Source of the DNA: Nitrospirales bacterium
GTDB lineage: Bacteria; Nitrospirota; Nitrospiria; Nitrospirales; UBA8639
Length of the DNA stretch: 64,000 nucleotides
Assembly (NCBI GenBank): GCA_022825885.1
Contig: JAJDVY010000022.1
Coordinates: 1 to 64,000 of the forward strand
Direction of reading: 5' to 3'
The notes beneath the pieces are model-generated. The model did not search any database and was not told the origin of the DNA. It saw only the letters and a program-made list of their open reading frames with translations. This document shows, piece after piece, positions 16,738-23,728 of the stretch (position 1 is the first letter of the stretch; the number at the start of each line of letters is the position of its first letter). Position numbers and translations under genes: made by a program.

Positions 16738-16868
16738 TCCACGAAGACAGATACCGTCAGGAGCTAGTGCTCCATTTCAAAATTATGTTATGATCACTTT
16801 CCACTTTTGTGGAAAAGAAGCCAACGATCGTGTTCCTCGGTAGCTCAGTTGGTAGAGCGGTCGGCTGT

Positions 16869-17149
16869 AAAGAGAGGTGCGGTGAATGCACGCTGGATTG
16901 CAGCTTCCACGGGAAACCGTGGTTGAAAAATCGGGTGAATTCAGGGAAGCCTTCCCCGAGTTCGCGGAGAACTCGGAAAGGGAATCCTGAGCGAAGCTTG
17001 CCGAAGGGTCTTGGGTAGGCAAGAACGTGCAGAGACTAGAGGTTGAGGAACCCAATCCAATAAGACCTCACAAGCGCCCGACACCCTCACCTGATTCTTC
17101 AGGCGGGTGATGAGATAGTCCGAGCCCGGTAGAAATATCGGGAAACTCG
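16869..17149 (+). ncRNA. Group I intron (IC3-like, 281 bases, no ORF)
   Basis: Core elements recognisable by eye: P-like segment GTGAATTCAGGGAA (about 16936-16949), Q-like AATCCTGAGCGAAGC (about 16983-16997), R element GTGCAGAGACTAGAGG (from about 17027), S element GATAGTCCGAGCCC (from about 17113). GACTA in R pairs perfectly with TAGTC in S to form P7. The exon end GGCTGT pairs with GCAGCT (about 16901-16906) with the required U-G wobble at the splice site, and the intron ends in G. A CCACGG-GAAA-CCGTGG hairpin (about 16910-16925) is an obvious peripheral stem. No homing endonuclease is encoded. Confidence 0.85.
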
Positions 17150-17176
17150 TAACCGATTGGTCGCAGGTTCGAGTCC

Positions 17177-17190
17177 TGCCCGGGGAGCCA
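17177..17190 (+). other. Left attachment-site core in the tRNA-Asn 3' end
   Basis: TGCCCGGGGAGCCA, the last 14 bases of the tRNA gene, occurs again exactly at 20449-20462. An integrase remnant lies just inside, so this is most likely the crossover region of an integrated element. Confidence 0.65.
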
Positions 17191-17227
17191 CCTATAGAAT
17201 CCCGCGTATCCCGCAGGATTCTCACTT

Positions 17228-17264
17228 AAGCCCCCTAACTCATAGAAGTTAGGGGGCTTTTTTA
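17228..17264 (+). terminator. Strong terminator after tRNA-Asn
   Basis: AAGCCCCCTAACT (17228-17240) pairs perfectly with AGTTAGGGGGCTT (17247-17259), then T residues. The hairpin and about 40 bases after it recur in diverged form at 23400-23470. Confidence 0.92.
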
Positions 17265-17380
17265 TGCGCTGCCGTCTGGCGGTTCCGGTTGAGTCCCCTA
17301 AAATCCGATGTGGAACGTGGTTAAAATCGTGGGGAAGCATGTGAGGACCACACCATGAATAAATAGGAAGCAAAACAGTC

Positions 17381-17599
17381 CCACGTGGCTTCAGATCGAG
17401 TGTCCAGACGTGGGCGGGCGAATGCACGAACACGCCAACTCCCGTTACTGAACTGTGCATGGCTCATGCGGTCGGCAATGCGATCGAGAAGGCCTATGCG
17501 AGAAGCGATCTACTCCAGAAGCGGCAACACTTGATGCAGGCGTAGGGTCGGTATGTAACCGGCGAGGGTTGTGCGGACATAGTGCCGCTACACGGCTGA
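17381..17599 (+). pseudogene. Tyrosine-recombinase (P4-type integrase) C-terminal remnant
   Basis: In one frame the DNA reads GFRSSVQTWAGECT, then VTELCMAHAVGNAIEKAYAR, then LLQKRQHLMQA-stop-GRYVTGEGCADIVPLHG. This is the C-terminal catalytic region of P4-family integrases (normally HGFRSxFRDWA...ALAHAVGNAIEKAYRR..LMQAW). A TAG at 17543-17545 replaces the expected Trp codon, the catalytic His before GFR reads Arg, and the N-terminal two-thirds are missing. The gene is dead. Its place next to a tRNA 3' end is typical of integrase genes. Confidence 0.75.
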
Positions 17600-18163
17600 G
17601 TTCCTGATGTCGAGGATCCCGGCTGCCCAAACATGGGCCTCCCTTTGACAAAAGTATTCTTGCGGCAGGACTTGGCTCGTTTTGAGGACATCGCCACGCA
17701 CGATGTCACAAAGTCGGATAGTCATGTCGAGCAATGAAAACTGCTTTCGAAACAAGAGTGTTTAGGAGTATGCGCGATGGAAGCAATTGCGAAGGGTCAG
17801 AACAGGAGAGACAGGGCTATGAGACCAAGAACCTTCTCGGCACCCCCCACGCTGGCCTGCAAACCTCACTCTTTGTTTTGCCCCAGTAGCTTTCGGCTGT
17901 CTTCAAGATAGTCGCTGGCCGTAGCGTTGCTGAAAAAGACATGTGCGTTCACAAAGCTCGTTTCGAGCGCCGCGAAGGCCGCCACACAATATCCGAGACA
18001 GATACACGGTCTTGACGTGTCGGTTGGTTAGGTAAATAATAGAATTCAACGTGTCTCTCACATTGGTTGACTGGGACCCGTAGCAGGTGCGGTTGTGAAG
18101 AGAAGGGCTTTTTGCAAATCAATCGGCTAGTGGCAGCGTGTCCAATAGTATAGACTTCGAATT
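17600..18163. other. Gene-free stretch in the island
   Basis: I see no coding frame with a plausible start and composition, no palindrome of the genome-wide family and no tRNA. It presumably holds the promoter of cassette B and degraded mobile-element DNA. Confidence 0.5.
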
Positions 18164-18895
18164 GTGGAAATCCATATTCAGAAACCGGCACGAGAAGACC
18201 TCTCGATAAACTTCGTGTTGTCCCCGTTCATAACCGATTGGGCAATGGCACAGACGAAGTTCATCGCCGCACTCGCCAGAGAATTCAGCGTTGTGTTGTC
18301 CGTGCGCGCTATGGATTTCAGTTCAAATCCTTCGCCCGAGCTTGGAGAATCATGGTGCAAATATCGGATCTTTGGAGGTGCAAGCACAATCGTCCTCAAT
18401 CCCGGTGCCTTGCAGTTGAATTTTGTGAACCTGAATGAAAATGACGATCCAACCGTAAAGGAGATAATTCGAAGATCGAAAGATGTGTTGTTGAAAGATA
18501 TCGGTAGTTATACAAGAGAGCGAGTATCTCTGTCGTCCAATCTGCACGTTAGAACGGTCGAGGAAGGGGTTGCCGACGTTTACCTTGAGCAGTTTGCAGT
18601 GAAACAAGTTGCCGATCTAGCCCACACCAATTCGACACTTCAATATAGACCAGCTGTAAAAGTCATACTTTCGGAAGATTCGGATAACGCGGTACACTGG
18701 GTAGCGTATCGCTCGGTCGAAAAATCCGAGTGGCTGCCGGATGGGCTTTTTGTCACGACGTTCATTGATGTTTCATCGCCACGGGTAATGTCGTTCGAAG
18801 ATCAAGCCCAATTGATGCAGCGAATCTATGGCTTGGCCGATCAGGCAGTCGGACAGCAGCCTTCTGGAGGCAATGCCAATGACGCAGGTTCTTAG
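18164..18895 (+). CDS. Cassette B first gene: conserved protein, TIGR04255-like by architecture
   Basis: 243 residues from a GTG at 18164; no ribosome site is visible and an in-frame stop lies just upstream, so the start is tentative. Soluble. The central part WCKYRIFGGASTIVLNPGAL followed by QLNFVNLNENDDPTVKEIIR lines up by position with PRYWFIGSDEINLIQIQKSA and FMFNWRRRNGHTYPRFHKHI of the TIGR04255 protein at 4417-5202; both begin a second half with strands. Identity is low, so homology is an inference from pattern, length and gene order. Overlaps the next gene by 17 bases. Confidence 0.6.
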   Translation: MEIHIQKPAREDLSINFVLSPFITDWAMAQTKFIAALAREFSVVLSVRAMDFSSNPSPELGESWCKYRIFGGASTIVLNPGALQLNFVNLNENDDPTVKEIIRRSKDVLLKDIGSYTRERVSLSSNLHVRTVEEGVADVYLEQFAVKQVADLAHTNSTLQYRPAVKVILSEDSDNAVHWVAYRSVEKSEWLPDGLFVTTFIDVSSPRVMSFEDQAQLMQRIYGLADQAVGQQPSGGNANDAGS

Positions 18896-19520
18896 CAAAC
18901 AGACGCATAACTTCGCGGCATTTAGTCATGAACGGGAAGCCCGGGCACATGGTGAGCAAGCGCGGTGGGCTCAATCTATAACGCAACATCAAGGGTGGCC
19001 TGCATCGTTTTTGGACTGTCCGGGTTTCGTGAGTCAGTCTCTAGCCCCGACCGAGATACAGACGGACAGTCCCGGCAGAAAGTTGGAAGCCCGTTACCCA
19101 GGGCTTTTTCATACACACCCTCCCACCACCTGGGGAAGCAGCCCAAGTACGGATTGGCTTAAGGATGCACTCGCAGAGTTGGAGTCTATAGACGACGAAA
19201 TAGCCGAGGAAGCACTGCCGGAGATTCAGTCCCATACCAAGGATAAGGCAAGGGCAATTATTTCCGCATTGGCCACGCAGTCGGTCGCACCGACGGTGTA
19301 CCCTACGATGGACGGCGAGGTCGCCCTGTATTTCAAATCACCCGTAACAACGTCTTCCCTTTTGATCTTGGTGTGCAATGATGGCCAAGCCGCGTGTTTT
19401 TCATACATCGCCGGGAAGAATCGTCGAGCCCGGTATGAAGATGCAACCGAACTCCCCGATGAATTCGTGAAAGCTCAGTTGCGGGCGCTGAAAGAAACGG
19501 CATTTTCGAAAGACGCATGA
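18879..19520 (+). CDS. Cassette B second gene: conserved protein of unknown function
   Basis: 213 residues; ATG 18879 has GGAGG 8 bases upstream. The N-terminal ~90 residues are polar and variable, with a YPGLFHTHPPTTW stretch. Helices follow, then a strand-rich unit APTVYPTMDGEVALYF (137-152) and LLILVCNDGQAACFSY (161-176). The counterpart in cassette A (212 residues) has the same unit at 148-188. It overlaps gene 1 by 17 bases and gene 3 by 4 (ATGA), so the three are translationally coupled. Confidence 0.62.
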   Translation: MTQVLSKQTHNFAAFSHEREARAHGEQARWAQSITQHQGWPASFLDCPGFVSQSLAPTEIQTDSPGRKLEARYPGLFHTHPPTTWGSSPSTDWLKDALAELESIDDEIAEEALPEIQSHTKDKARAIISALATQSVAPTVYPTMDGEVALYFKSPVTTSSLLILVCNDGQAACFSYIAGKNRRARYEDATELPDEFVKAQLRALKETAFSKDA

Positions 19521-19939
19521 GTGAACAACTACCCGACTTGGGGATTTCCGAGAATATCGGAAGAAGTGTTTTCTCAAGTACGGCAGCGAAGCGAGCCAGG
19601 AAGGACGGGACAATCATCCCGGCCGTTTTTCTTGAAAGCCGAGAAGCAGACTCGATATCTGTCGACCGAATGGATCACGCAGTCCGAACGGTTCTTGCCG
19701 CACTCTCGACACAGATGGGGCAAAACAGGACCCCACCGCGAGACTTTCGCGGATGGGCGGTCTTGACAGTCGAGGCTGCGGCATCCAACGGAAGAACCGT
19801 CAGAGCGACTCCCAATGAGTCCAACAGATACCACGCGGATATCTTTCTTCATTTACGCGACGATGATGAGCGGCGTGACGGCCAAAGACAGCATGCCACT
19901 GAGTTGGCCGCGCGTGCGACATGGTGGGCTACACCTTAG
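19517..19939 (+). CDS. Cassette B third gene: conserved protein of unknown function
   Basis: 140 residues starting in an ATGA overlap. Landmarks: DGTIIPAVFLESREADSISV (31-49) with DRM after it, FRGWAVLTVEAAASNGRTV (78-95) and YHADIFLHL (105-113), ending in a helix rich in Ala. The SVDR-like and HADI-like blocks sit where SVNW and HSVI occur in the cassette A third gene. No signal peptide or transmembrane helix. Function unknown. Confidence 0.62.
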   Translation: MSEQLPDLGISENIGRSVFSSTAAKRARKDGTIIPAVFLESREADSISVDRMDHAVRTVLAALSTQMGQNRTPPRDFRGWAVLTVEAAASNGRTVRATPNESNRYHADIFLHLRDDDERRDGQRQHATELAARATWWATP

Positions 19940-19996
19940 CCTACCGATCCCGACTTGTTCGTCGTGACATTTTGGTTAACCGTTTATATTTTGTAT

Positions 19997-20182
19997 TCAA
20001 TTCGTAACTTTCAAGCACCGATCCATTCGATCGATCCAGCGCCGAAACGTCCGCTCGCAGACACCCAGCACGCGCGCCGCCTCTTCTTGCGTTAGACGGC
20101 TCTCCGTCCACCCCGACCATGCTTCCTCAAACCGTGTCATCGTAGCCATTCGGTTCGTCTCATCAGATGCCTCCTTCAGCAT
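19997..20182 (-). pseudogene. Transposase N-terminal fragment (ISNCY-like)
   Basis: 61 residues: ATMTRFEEAWSGWTESRL then TQEEAARVLGVCERTFRRWI, the helix-turn-helix start of a transposase group often annotated ISNCY. The sequence ends at LKVTN and has no DDE catalytic part, so this is a deletion remnant. It lies between cassette B and the second att copy, marking mobile-element decay at the right end of the island. Confidence 0.6.
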
Positions 20183-20192
20183 CCGATGAAAA

Positions 20193-20270
20193 CCTGACAG
20201 ATGATGTGCTACAAGACCTGACAGATTATGTGCTCTCTACAGACTTATGTATATAACCTTGACAGATGTA
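20193..20270. repeat. Repeated CCTGACAGAT motifs beside the transposase fragment
   Basis: CCTGACAGATGATGTGCT (20193-20210) and CCTGACAGATTATGTGCT (20217-20234) are near-identical direct repeats 24 bases apart, with a third partial copy CCTTGACAGATG (about 20258-20269). They sit just upstream of the transposase start and are probably transposase-binding sites at the element's end. Confidence 0.55.
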
Positions 20271-20448
20271 CGCCTATCATTTAATCTTTTTTCGGTTTTT
20301 TGTGCGTTCAGACTTCGGTTCGACCTATGGGCCGACTTTTCCCTTCCCTCTCCTTACCGGGAAATTTCGTGGGGAAAACCGTGGGTCTCTGGCACGACGC
20401 CTGAATTAAAACCTCATGAATAAAGGCGATTCACGGGTGTGTGGCTCA

Positions 20449-20462
20449 TGCCCGGGGAGCCA
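20449..20462 (+). other. Right attachment-site core (copy of tRNA-Asn 3' end)
   Basis: TGCCCGGGGAGCCA is identical to the last 14 bases of the intron-split tRNA gene. The surrounding sequence is not tRNA-like. Together the two copies bound a 3.3 kb island with an integrase remnant at the tRNA end. Confidence 0.6.
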
Positions 20463-20784
20463 ATCTTATAGCCGCTCATCCCAGCGGCGTGTTTGTGCAA
20501 ACGAGACCCCGAAGGGTGATTCTCGTCGGGGTTTCCGGAGGTAAACCTCGCCGCGACGACAGCCGTTGTCGCACGTCCCACGCCCTGCTGCACGGCGCGG
20601 CTGCTTCGTAATCTCGGGAGTTTGAGGAATACCAGTTTTCGCCATTCCCGTACGGTTGTACCCACCTGCTGATGCCAGACCCGGGTACAGTCGTATGAGG
20701 ACCATCCTGGGGTTGCCGCTCGGCAACAGCTAACGGAGGTTCGCAGGGATGCCCAGTCACCAATAACCAAGGAGTTCGTTCTCT
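20463..20784 (+). promoter_or_regulatory. Long untranslated stretch before the DEAD-box helicase gene
   Basis: More than 300 bases with no convincing gene. Long structured leaders are common for cold-induced RNA helicases. Visible stems include CCGCTCATCCCAGCGG (about 20473-20488) and GTTGCCGCTCGGCAAC (about 20714-20729). The ribosome site AAGGAG lies ten bases before the ATG. Regulatory function is inferred. Confidence 0.35.
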
Positions 20785-22167
20785 ATGTCTTTCAAGTCTT
20801 CTGCAACCCCTCCACGTCCATCGAGTCGTTCGCGGCGCCACCAGGCTGTTTGCGCGGCTTGCGCTGCGTCCACAACCGTTCCCTTCCGGCCGCGCCCGGA
20901 CAGGCCGGCGTACTGCTCCCCGTGCTTTAACGTTCATCGCAGTGGTCTTGCCCCTGTGGTCGATTTGCCGGTGGGCGAACCATTGGCTGTCAATCCTATC
21001 CAACCCCGCGGCGCCGACTCCGGTGAGGCCGGGTTTCCCGGCATGGCGTTGAGTCGTGCTATCAGAGCGGCGCTGGCCACGATGAATATCTCGATGCCCA
21101 CGCCCATTCAAGAGAAGACCATCCCCCATCTCCTGGCGGGGCGGGACTTGATCGGGCAGGCGCGTACCGGGTCCGGAAAGACGCTGGCGTTTGCCGCGCC
21201 CGTGGCGGAGCAATGTGATCCGTCGCTCCGGCGGGTCCAGGCGCTTGTGCTGGTGCCCACCCGGGAGTTGGCCATTCAAGTCTCCGGGGTCATGAAGGCC
21301 CTGGCTACATCACGGCGACTTCGTGTAACGTTACTGTACGGCGGCCGGTCATTGAGGCCGGAGTACACGTCGTTACGGAACGGAGCTCAGATCATCATCG
21401 GCACGCCGGGCCGTACGCTGGATCATCTACGGCAAGGCACGCTCGACCTGCAAGCCATACGCTTGCTGGTGCTGGATGAAGCGGATGAAATGCTGGATAG
21501 GGGGTTTGCCCGCGACGTTGAGGCCATCTTGAGCCGGACACCTTCCGGCCGGCAGACGGCGCTACTCTCCGCCACCATGCCGGAGTGGGTGGCGAAGACC
21601 GCGAAGAAATATCTGCGCAACCCCGTCACGGTGAAGGTGGATGCGGATCTGCAGACGCTACCGACGGTGGAGCACGTGATCTATACTATTCAGAAGAGCG
21701 ACAAGATCGAAGCTCTCAAGACGCTGTTGAACCAGCGGGATGGCGCTCCGATAATCGTCTTTGGCAAAACCAAGCATGGTGTCAAGAAGCTCGCCAAAAA
21801 GCTCGACACGTTGGGCTATCCCGTAGGGGCGCTCCAAGGCAATTTGAGCCAACGCGCGCGTGAACGGGTGATGCTGGATTTTCGTTCCGGCGCGGCGCCG
21901 ATTTTGGTCGCAACCAATGTGGCCGCTCGAGGCTTGGACGTCGAGGGCATCGGCCAGGTCATCAACTATGATCTGCCGGATTCGGAACAACTCTTCACGC
22001 ACCGGGTCGGACGGACCGGCCGCATGGGCCGATCCGGCGAGGCGGTCACGTTCATCACCTCGGACGAAGAGCGGAAATGGCGTGAGATTGAGCGAGGTCT
22101 GGGCCGGCGGTTTACCCGCAAGTCATGGAGTATCGCCCGTCAGTCAGAGCATCATCGAGAGAGGTAA
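20785..22167 (+). CDS. DEAD-box ATP-dependent RNA helicase with N-terminal zinc ribbon
   Basis: 460 residues. An N-terminal four-cysteine zinc ribbon (VCAACAASTTVPFRPRPDRP, YCSPCF) precedes the helicase core. Core motifs in order: Q motif MPTPIQEKTIPHLLAGRDLI, I ARTGSGKT, Ia PTREL, Ib TPGR, II DEAD, III SAT, IV IIVFGKTK, V ARGLD, VI HRVGRTGRMG. It unwinds or remodels RNA using ATP, likely for ribosome assembly or mRNA turnover. The C-terminal tail is short and basic. The zinc ribbon is of the CxxC...vpFkPrpdRPvYCxxCf type seen in stand-alone small proteins and some helicases. Confidence 0.93.
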   Translation: MSFKSSATPPRPSSRSRRHQAVCAACAASTTVPFRPRPDRPAYCSPCFNVHRSGLAPVVDLPVGEPLAVNPIQPRGADSGEAGFPGMALSRAIRAALATMNISMPTPIQEKTIPHLLAGRDLIGQARTGSGKTLAFAAPVAEQCDPSLRRVQALVLVPTRELAIQVSGVMKALATSRRLRVTLLYGGRSLRPEYTSLRNGAQIIIGTPGRTLDHLRQGTLDLQAIRLLVLDEADEMLDRGFARDVEAILSRTPSGRQTALLSATMPEWVAKTAKKYLRNPVTVKVDADLQTLPTVEHVIYTIQKSDKIEALKTLLNQRDGAPIIVFGKTKHGVKKLAKKLDTLGYPVGALQGNLSQRARERVMLDFRSGAAPILVATNVAARGLDVEGIGQVINYDLPDSEQLFTHRVGRTGRMGRSGEAVTFITSDEERKWREIERGLGRRFTRKSWSIARQSEHHRER

Positions 22168-22222
22168 GACTGCGCTTCATGGGGCGGTCGCTGGCCGCTC
22201 CATTGCTTGATGAGGATTCGTT

Positions 22223-22426
22223 TTGCCACGTAAACCCAATTACAAATTTGCTCGCCAGGAACGGGAACGCGCGAAGGCTAAAAAGAAAGCTGATCGCTTA
22301 AAGGCCAAGGCAGAGCAAAAGGCCCAAAAAGCCGCCAACCCCGACTCGTCTGAAACGGAAGCCAACGCCGACTTCTCTCCGGAGAACACGCCGGACACGT
22401 CGCCGGTGGACGACGAAATCGTGTGA
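22223..22426 (+). CDS. Small highly charged Lys/Ala protein downstream of the helicase
   Basis: 67 residues from TTG at 22223: MPRKPNYKFARQERERAKAKKKA then an acidic tail. Small proteins beginning MPRKPNY-F-R-ERxRAKA are common and conserved in bacteria but of unknown role. It is 55 bases after the helicase and preceded by GATGAGG. Probably co-transcribed and possibly nucleic-acid binding through its basic half. Confidence 0.6.
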   Translation: MPRKPNYKFARQERERAKAKKKADRLKAKAEQKAQKAANPDSSETEANADFSPENTPDTSPVDDEIV

Positions 22427-22451
22427 CCGGCGATGGAATCGGCGGTGATGG

Positions 22452-22515
22452 TGGAGCAAGCTCTTCGCTTGTGGTTCGGCCTTTCCGGTTAGAATCATAC
22501 GCGGCCCTTACCCCC
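22452..22515 (+). repeat. 64-bp exact duplicate of the MazF-like gene's 3' end, followed by C14 run
   Basis: This segment is identical to 23287-23350, which covers the last 12 codons of the toxin gene and 23 bases after it. Here it is isolated from any toxin gene and continues into a run of 14 C residues (22511-22524) where the other copy has five. Confidence 0.9.
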
Positions 22516-22524
22516 CCCCCCCCC

Positions 22525-22798
22525 TTCAGGCTCTTCGAGCCTTCACTCTATGATATAGCAGCACGATTTCAGATCCCTACATGGACATATCTGCTTGATT
22601 CCTGCATCAACCCGTCAAAGCCCAAGCAGTAACTGTTCCAATGTTGGAGAGGCGTCTGTCTGGCACCCGTGGCGGGCTTAGCGTTCAGTAGCGTCAAGTT
22701 AAATGGATAAGTTCCGCGTTACTCAGGATGACCGCGTTGGTATTTTGTGCTATGATGATCCGTCTGAATCGACAGATCGACCCAGTGAAGGATAGCAA
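22525..22798. other. Gap upstream of the DUF104/MazF module
   Basis: No gene or terminator is evident. A TATGAT (22751-22756) could be the -10 box of the TA operon, but no good -35 is present. Confidence 0.35.
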
Positions 22799-23005
22799 AT
22801 GAAACACGTTCCTGCTCACTACGACGGCACAAAAGTTGTTTTGGACGAACCCGTCACGCTTCCCGTTAATACGCCCCTTGAGATAGTGGTTCCTGATTCC
22901 CTGGAAGAGAGCACTCAACTCAGAGAAGGAACTTTTCTCGCGTCATTGCCGGTCTTGACCAAGATCTGGACGAACTCGGCCGATGCCGAATATGACAAGC
23001 TATGA
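22799..23005 (+). CDS. DUF104-like small antitoxin
   Basis: 68 residues: VPAHYDGTKVVLDEPVTLPVNTPLEIVV resembles the DUF104/AF2212 fold, small beta proteins that serve as antitoxins next to PIN or MazF toxins. The C-terminal part (LASLPVLTKIWTNSADAEYD) would contact the toxin. It overlaps the MazF-like gene by 14 bases. Confidence 0.72.
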   Translation: MKHVPAHYDGTKVVLDEPVTLPVNTPLEIVVPDSLEESTQLREGTFLASLPVLTKIWTNSADAEYDKL

Positions 23006-23327
23006 GCAAGGGGACATCGTCCTAGCCACCTTGCCCTTTTCCGACCTGTCAGGCATAAAAAAGCGACCTGCGGTTGTTGTGAGCGCCCCACATCCTTCCG
23101 TTGATCTGCTGCTGCTTCCTCTCACTTCCCAAACCCAGAATCTTCAGCTTGGAGAGTTTGTGTTACAAGAATGGCAAAAAGCGGGGCTTCTCTTTCCCAG
23201 CGCGGTCAAGCGAGGACTATTTACCCTCGACCGAGCCTACGTGACGAGACGCCTTGGCCGTGTGTCCTCCTCCGACCTGCTCAAACTGGAGCAAGCTCTT
23301 CGCTTGTGGTTCGGCCTTTCCGGTTAG
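22992..23327 (+). CDS. MazF/PemK-like endoribonuclease toxin
   Basis: 111 residues from ATG 22992 (an ATG at 22983 adds MPN). YEQGDIVLATLPFSDLSGIKKRPAVVVS is the PemK/MazF SH3-like barrel start with the conserved Arg-Pro-Ala-Val, and TSQTQ plus KRGLFTLDRAYV continue the fold. It would cleave mRNA at short motifs. Its last codons are contained in the 64-bp duplication shared with 22452-22515. Confidence 0.85.
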   Translation: MTSYEQGDIVLATLPFSDLSGIKKRPAVVVSAPHPSVDLLLLPLTSQTQNLQLGEFVLQEWQKAGLLFPSAVKRGLFTLDRAYVTRRLGRVSSSDLLKLEQALRLWFGLSG

Positions 23328-23350
23328 AATCATACGCGGCCCTTACCCCC

Positions 23351-23507
23351 TTCTGTCATATAAAGGCATACCTCGGGCTTGACCGGGGGTGCTAATTTTA
23401 AGCCCCTAACTCATCGAAGTTAGGGGGCTTTTTTCATTGCTGTCTTGGCGGTTCCGTTTGAGTCCCCTATCGTTTCTTCAATAGTTGAAGGTATGCAAAG
23501 GCTGTGT
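23351..23507. other. Post-toxin gap with duplicated tRNA-type terminator
   Basis: It contains the terminator at 23400-23434 and a ~70-base region similar to the DNA just after the tRNA-Asn gene (17226-17301). No gene seen. Confidence 0.55.
23400..23434 (+). terminator. Terminator copied from the tRNA-Asn downstream region
   Basis: AAGCCCCTAACT (23400-23411) pairs with AGTTAGGGGGCTT (23419-23431), followed by T residues. It and its flank GGCGGTTCCG-TTGAGTCCCCTA match 17228-17301 with few differences. Confidence 0.88.
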
Positions 23508-23624
23508 TTACGTCAAACGGTCTTCGGGTTCCGGCGGTTGACCACCTTTCCTTTTCAGACTGCGGCGCGCAGCCTTGATGTCGGCTTTGGCGCGGCGCGA
23601 GGTGAAGAACTCGGCGGTCTTCAT
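23508..23624 (-). CDS. Possible very small basic protein
   Basis: 38 residues, MKTAEFFTSRRAKADIKAAR then RSLKRKGGQPPEPEDRLT. The composition is protein-like, but there is no convincing ribosome site and no recognised family. It may be a fragment of a small antitoxin. Low confidence. Confidence 0.25.
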   Translation of the reverse strand: MKTAEFFTSRRAKADIKAARRSLKRKGGQPPEPEDRLT

Positions 23625-23680
23625 GGCGCAGCGAACTTGATCTCGATACAACCATGCCGCGAGTGGGTTCAAACAAAAGA

Positions 23681-23728
23681 TTGACATGATCAAAAGTATG
23701 GCCATATAATTTTCATATGGCCATACTT
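23681..23728 (+). promoter_or_regulatory. Consensus promoter with 14-bp operator palindrome; likely leaderless start
   Basis: Perfect TTGACA (23681-23686), 18-base spacer, perfect TATAAT (23705-23710). The inverted repeat AAGTATGGCCATAT (23694-23707) / ATATGGCCATACTT (23715-23728) covers the -10 box and the ATG at 23717. Start of transcription 7 bases after the -10 box would coincide with that ATG, so the message would be leaderless. No ribosome site precedes the ATG. Confidence 0.82.

Larger units (their letters stand above)
16834..17190 (+). tRNA. tRNA-Asn(GUU) split by a group I intron
   Basis: Exon 1 is 16834-16868 and exon 2 is 17150-17190; joined they give a 76-base class I tRNA ending in encoded CCA. 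Acceptor TCCTCGG pairs with CCGGGGA (one G-U), D-stem GCTC/GAGC, anticodon stem GTCGG/CCGAT, T-arm GCAGG TTCGAGT CCTGC. The loop after splicing is CT-GTT-AA, i.e. anticodon GUU. The discriminator base is G, as in known bacterial tRNA-Asn, and the 5' TCCTC and 3' GAGGAGCCA-like ends also resemble E. coli tRNA-Asn. The intron interrupts between anticodon positions 35 and 36. Transcription probably ends at the terminator at 17228. Confidence 0.85.

Noticed and set aside
16834-17190. tRNA-Tyr(GTA), because exon 1 reads CTGTA into the intron
   Set aside because: Bacterial tRNA-Tyr has a long variable arm; this tRNA has a 5-base one and a G discriminator. Splicing after GGCTGT, set by the U-G wobble and the intron's final G, gives GUU (Asn).
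17068-17460. 130-residue minus-strand frame with GFYRWLPGQDSNLRP-type text
   Set aside because: This is the familiar artefact of translating the reverse strand of a tRNA 3' end.
17949-18191. 80-residue minus-strand frame
   Set aside because: It overlaps the cassette B start, has no ribosome site and no family resemblance.
20476-21279. 267-residue minus-strand frame opposite the helicase
   Set aside because: It is antisense to a clear DEAD-box gene and has low-complexity composition.
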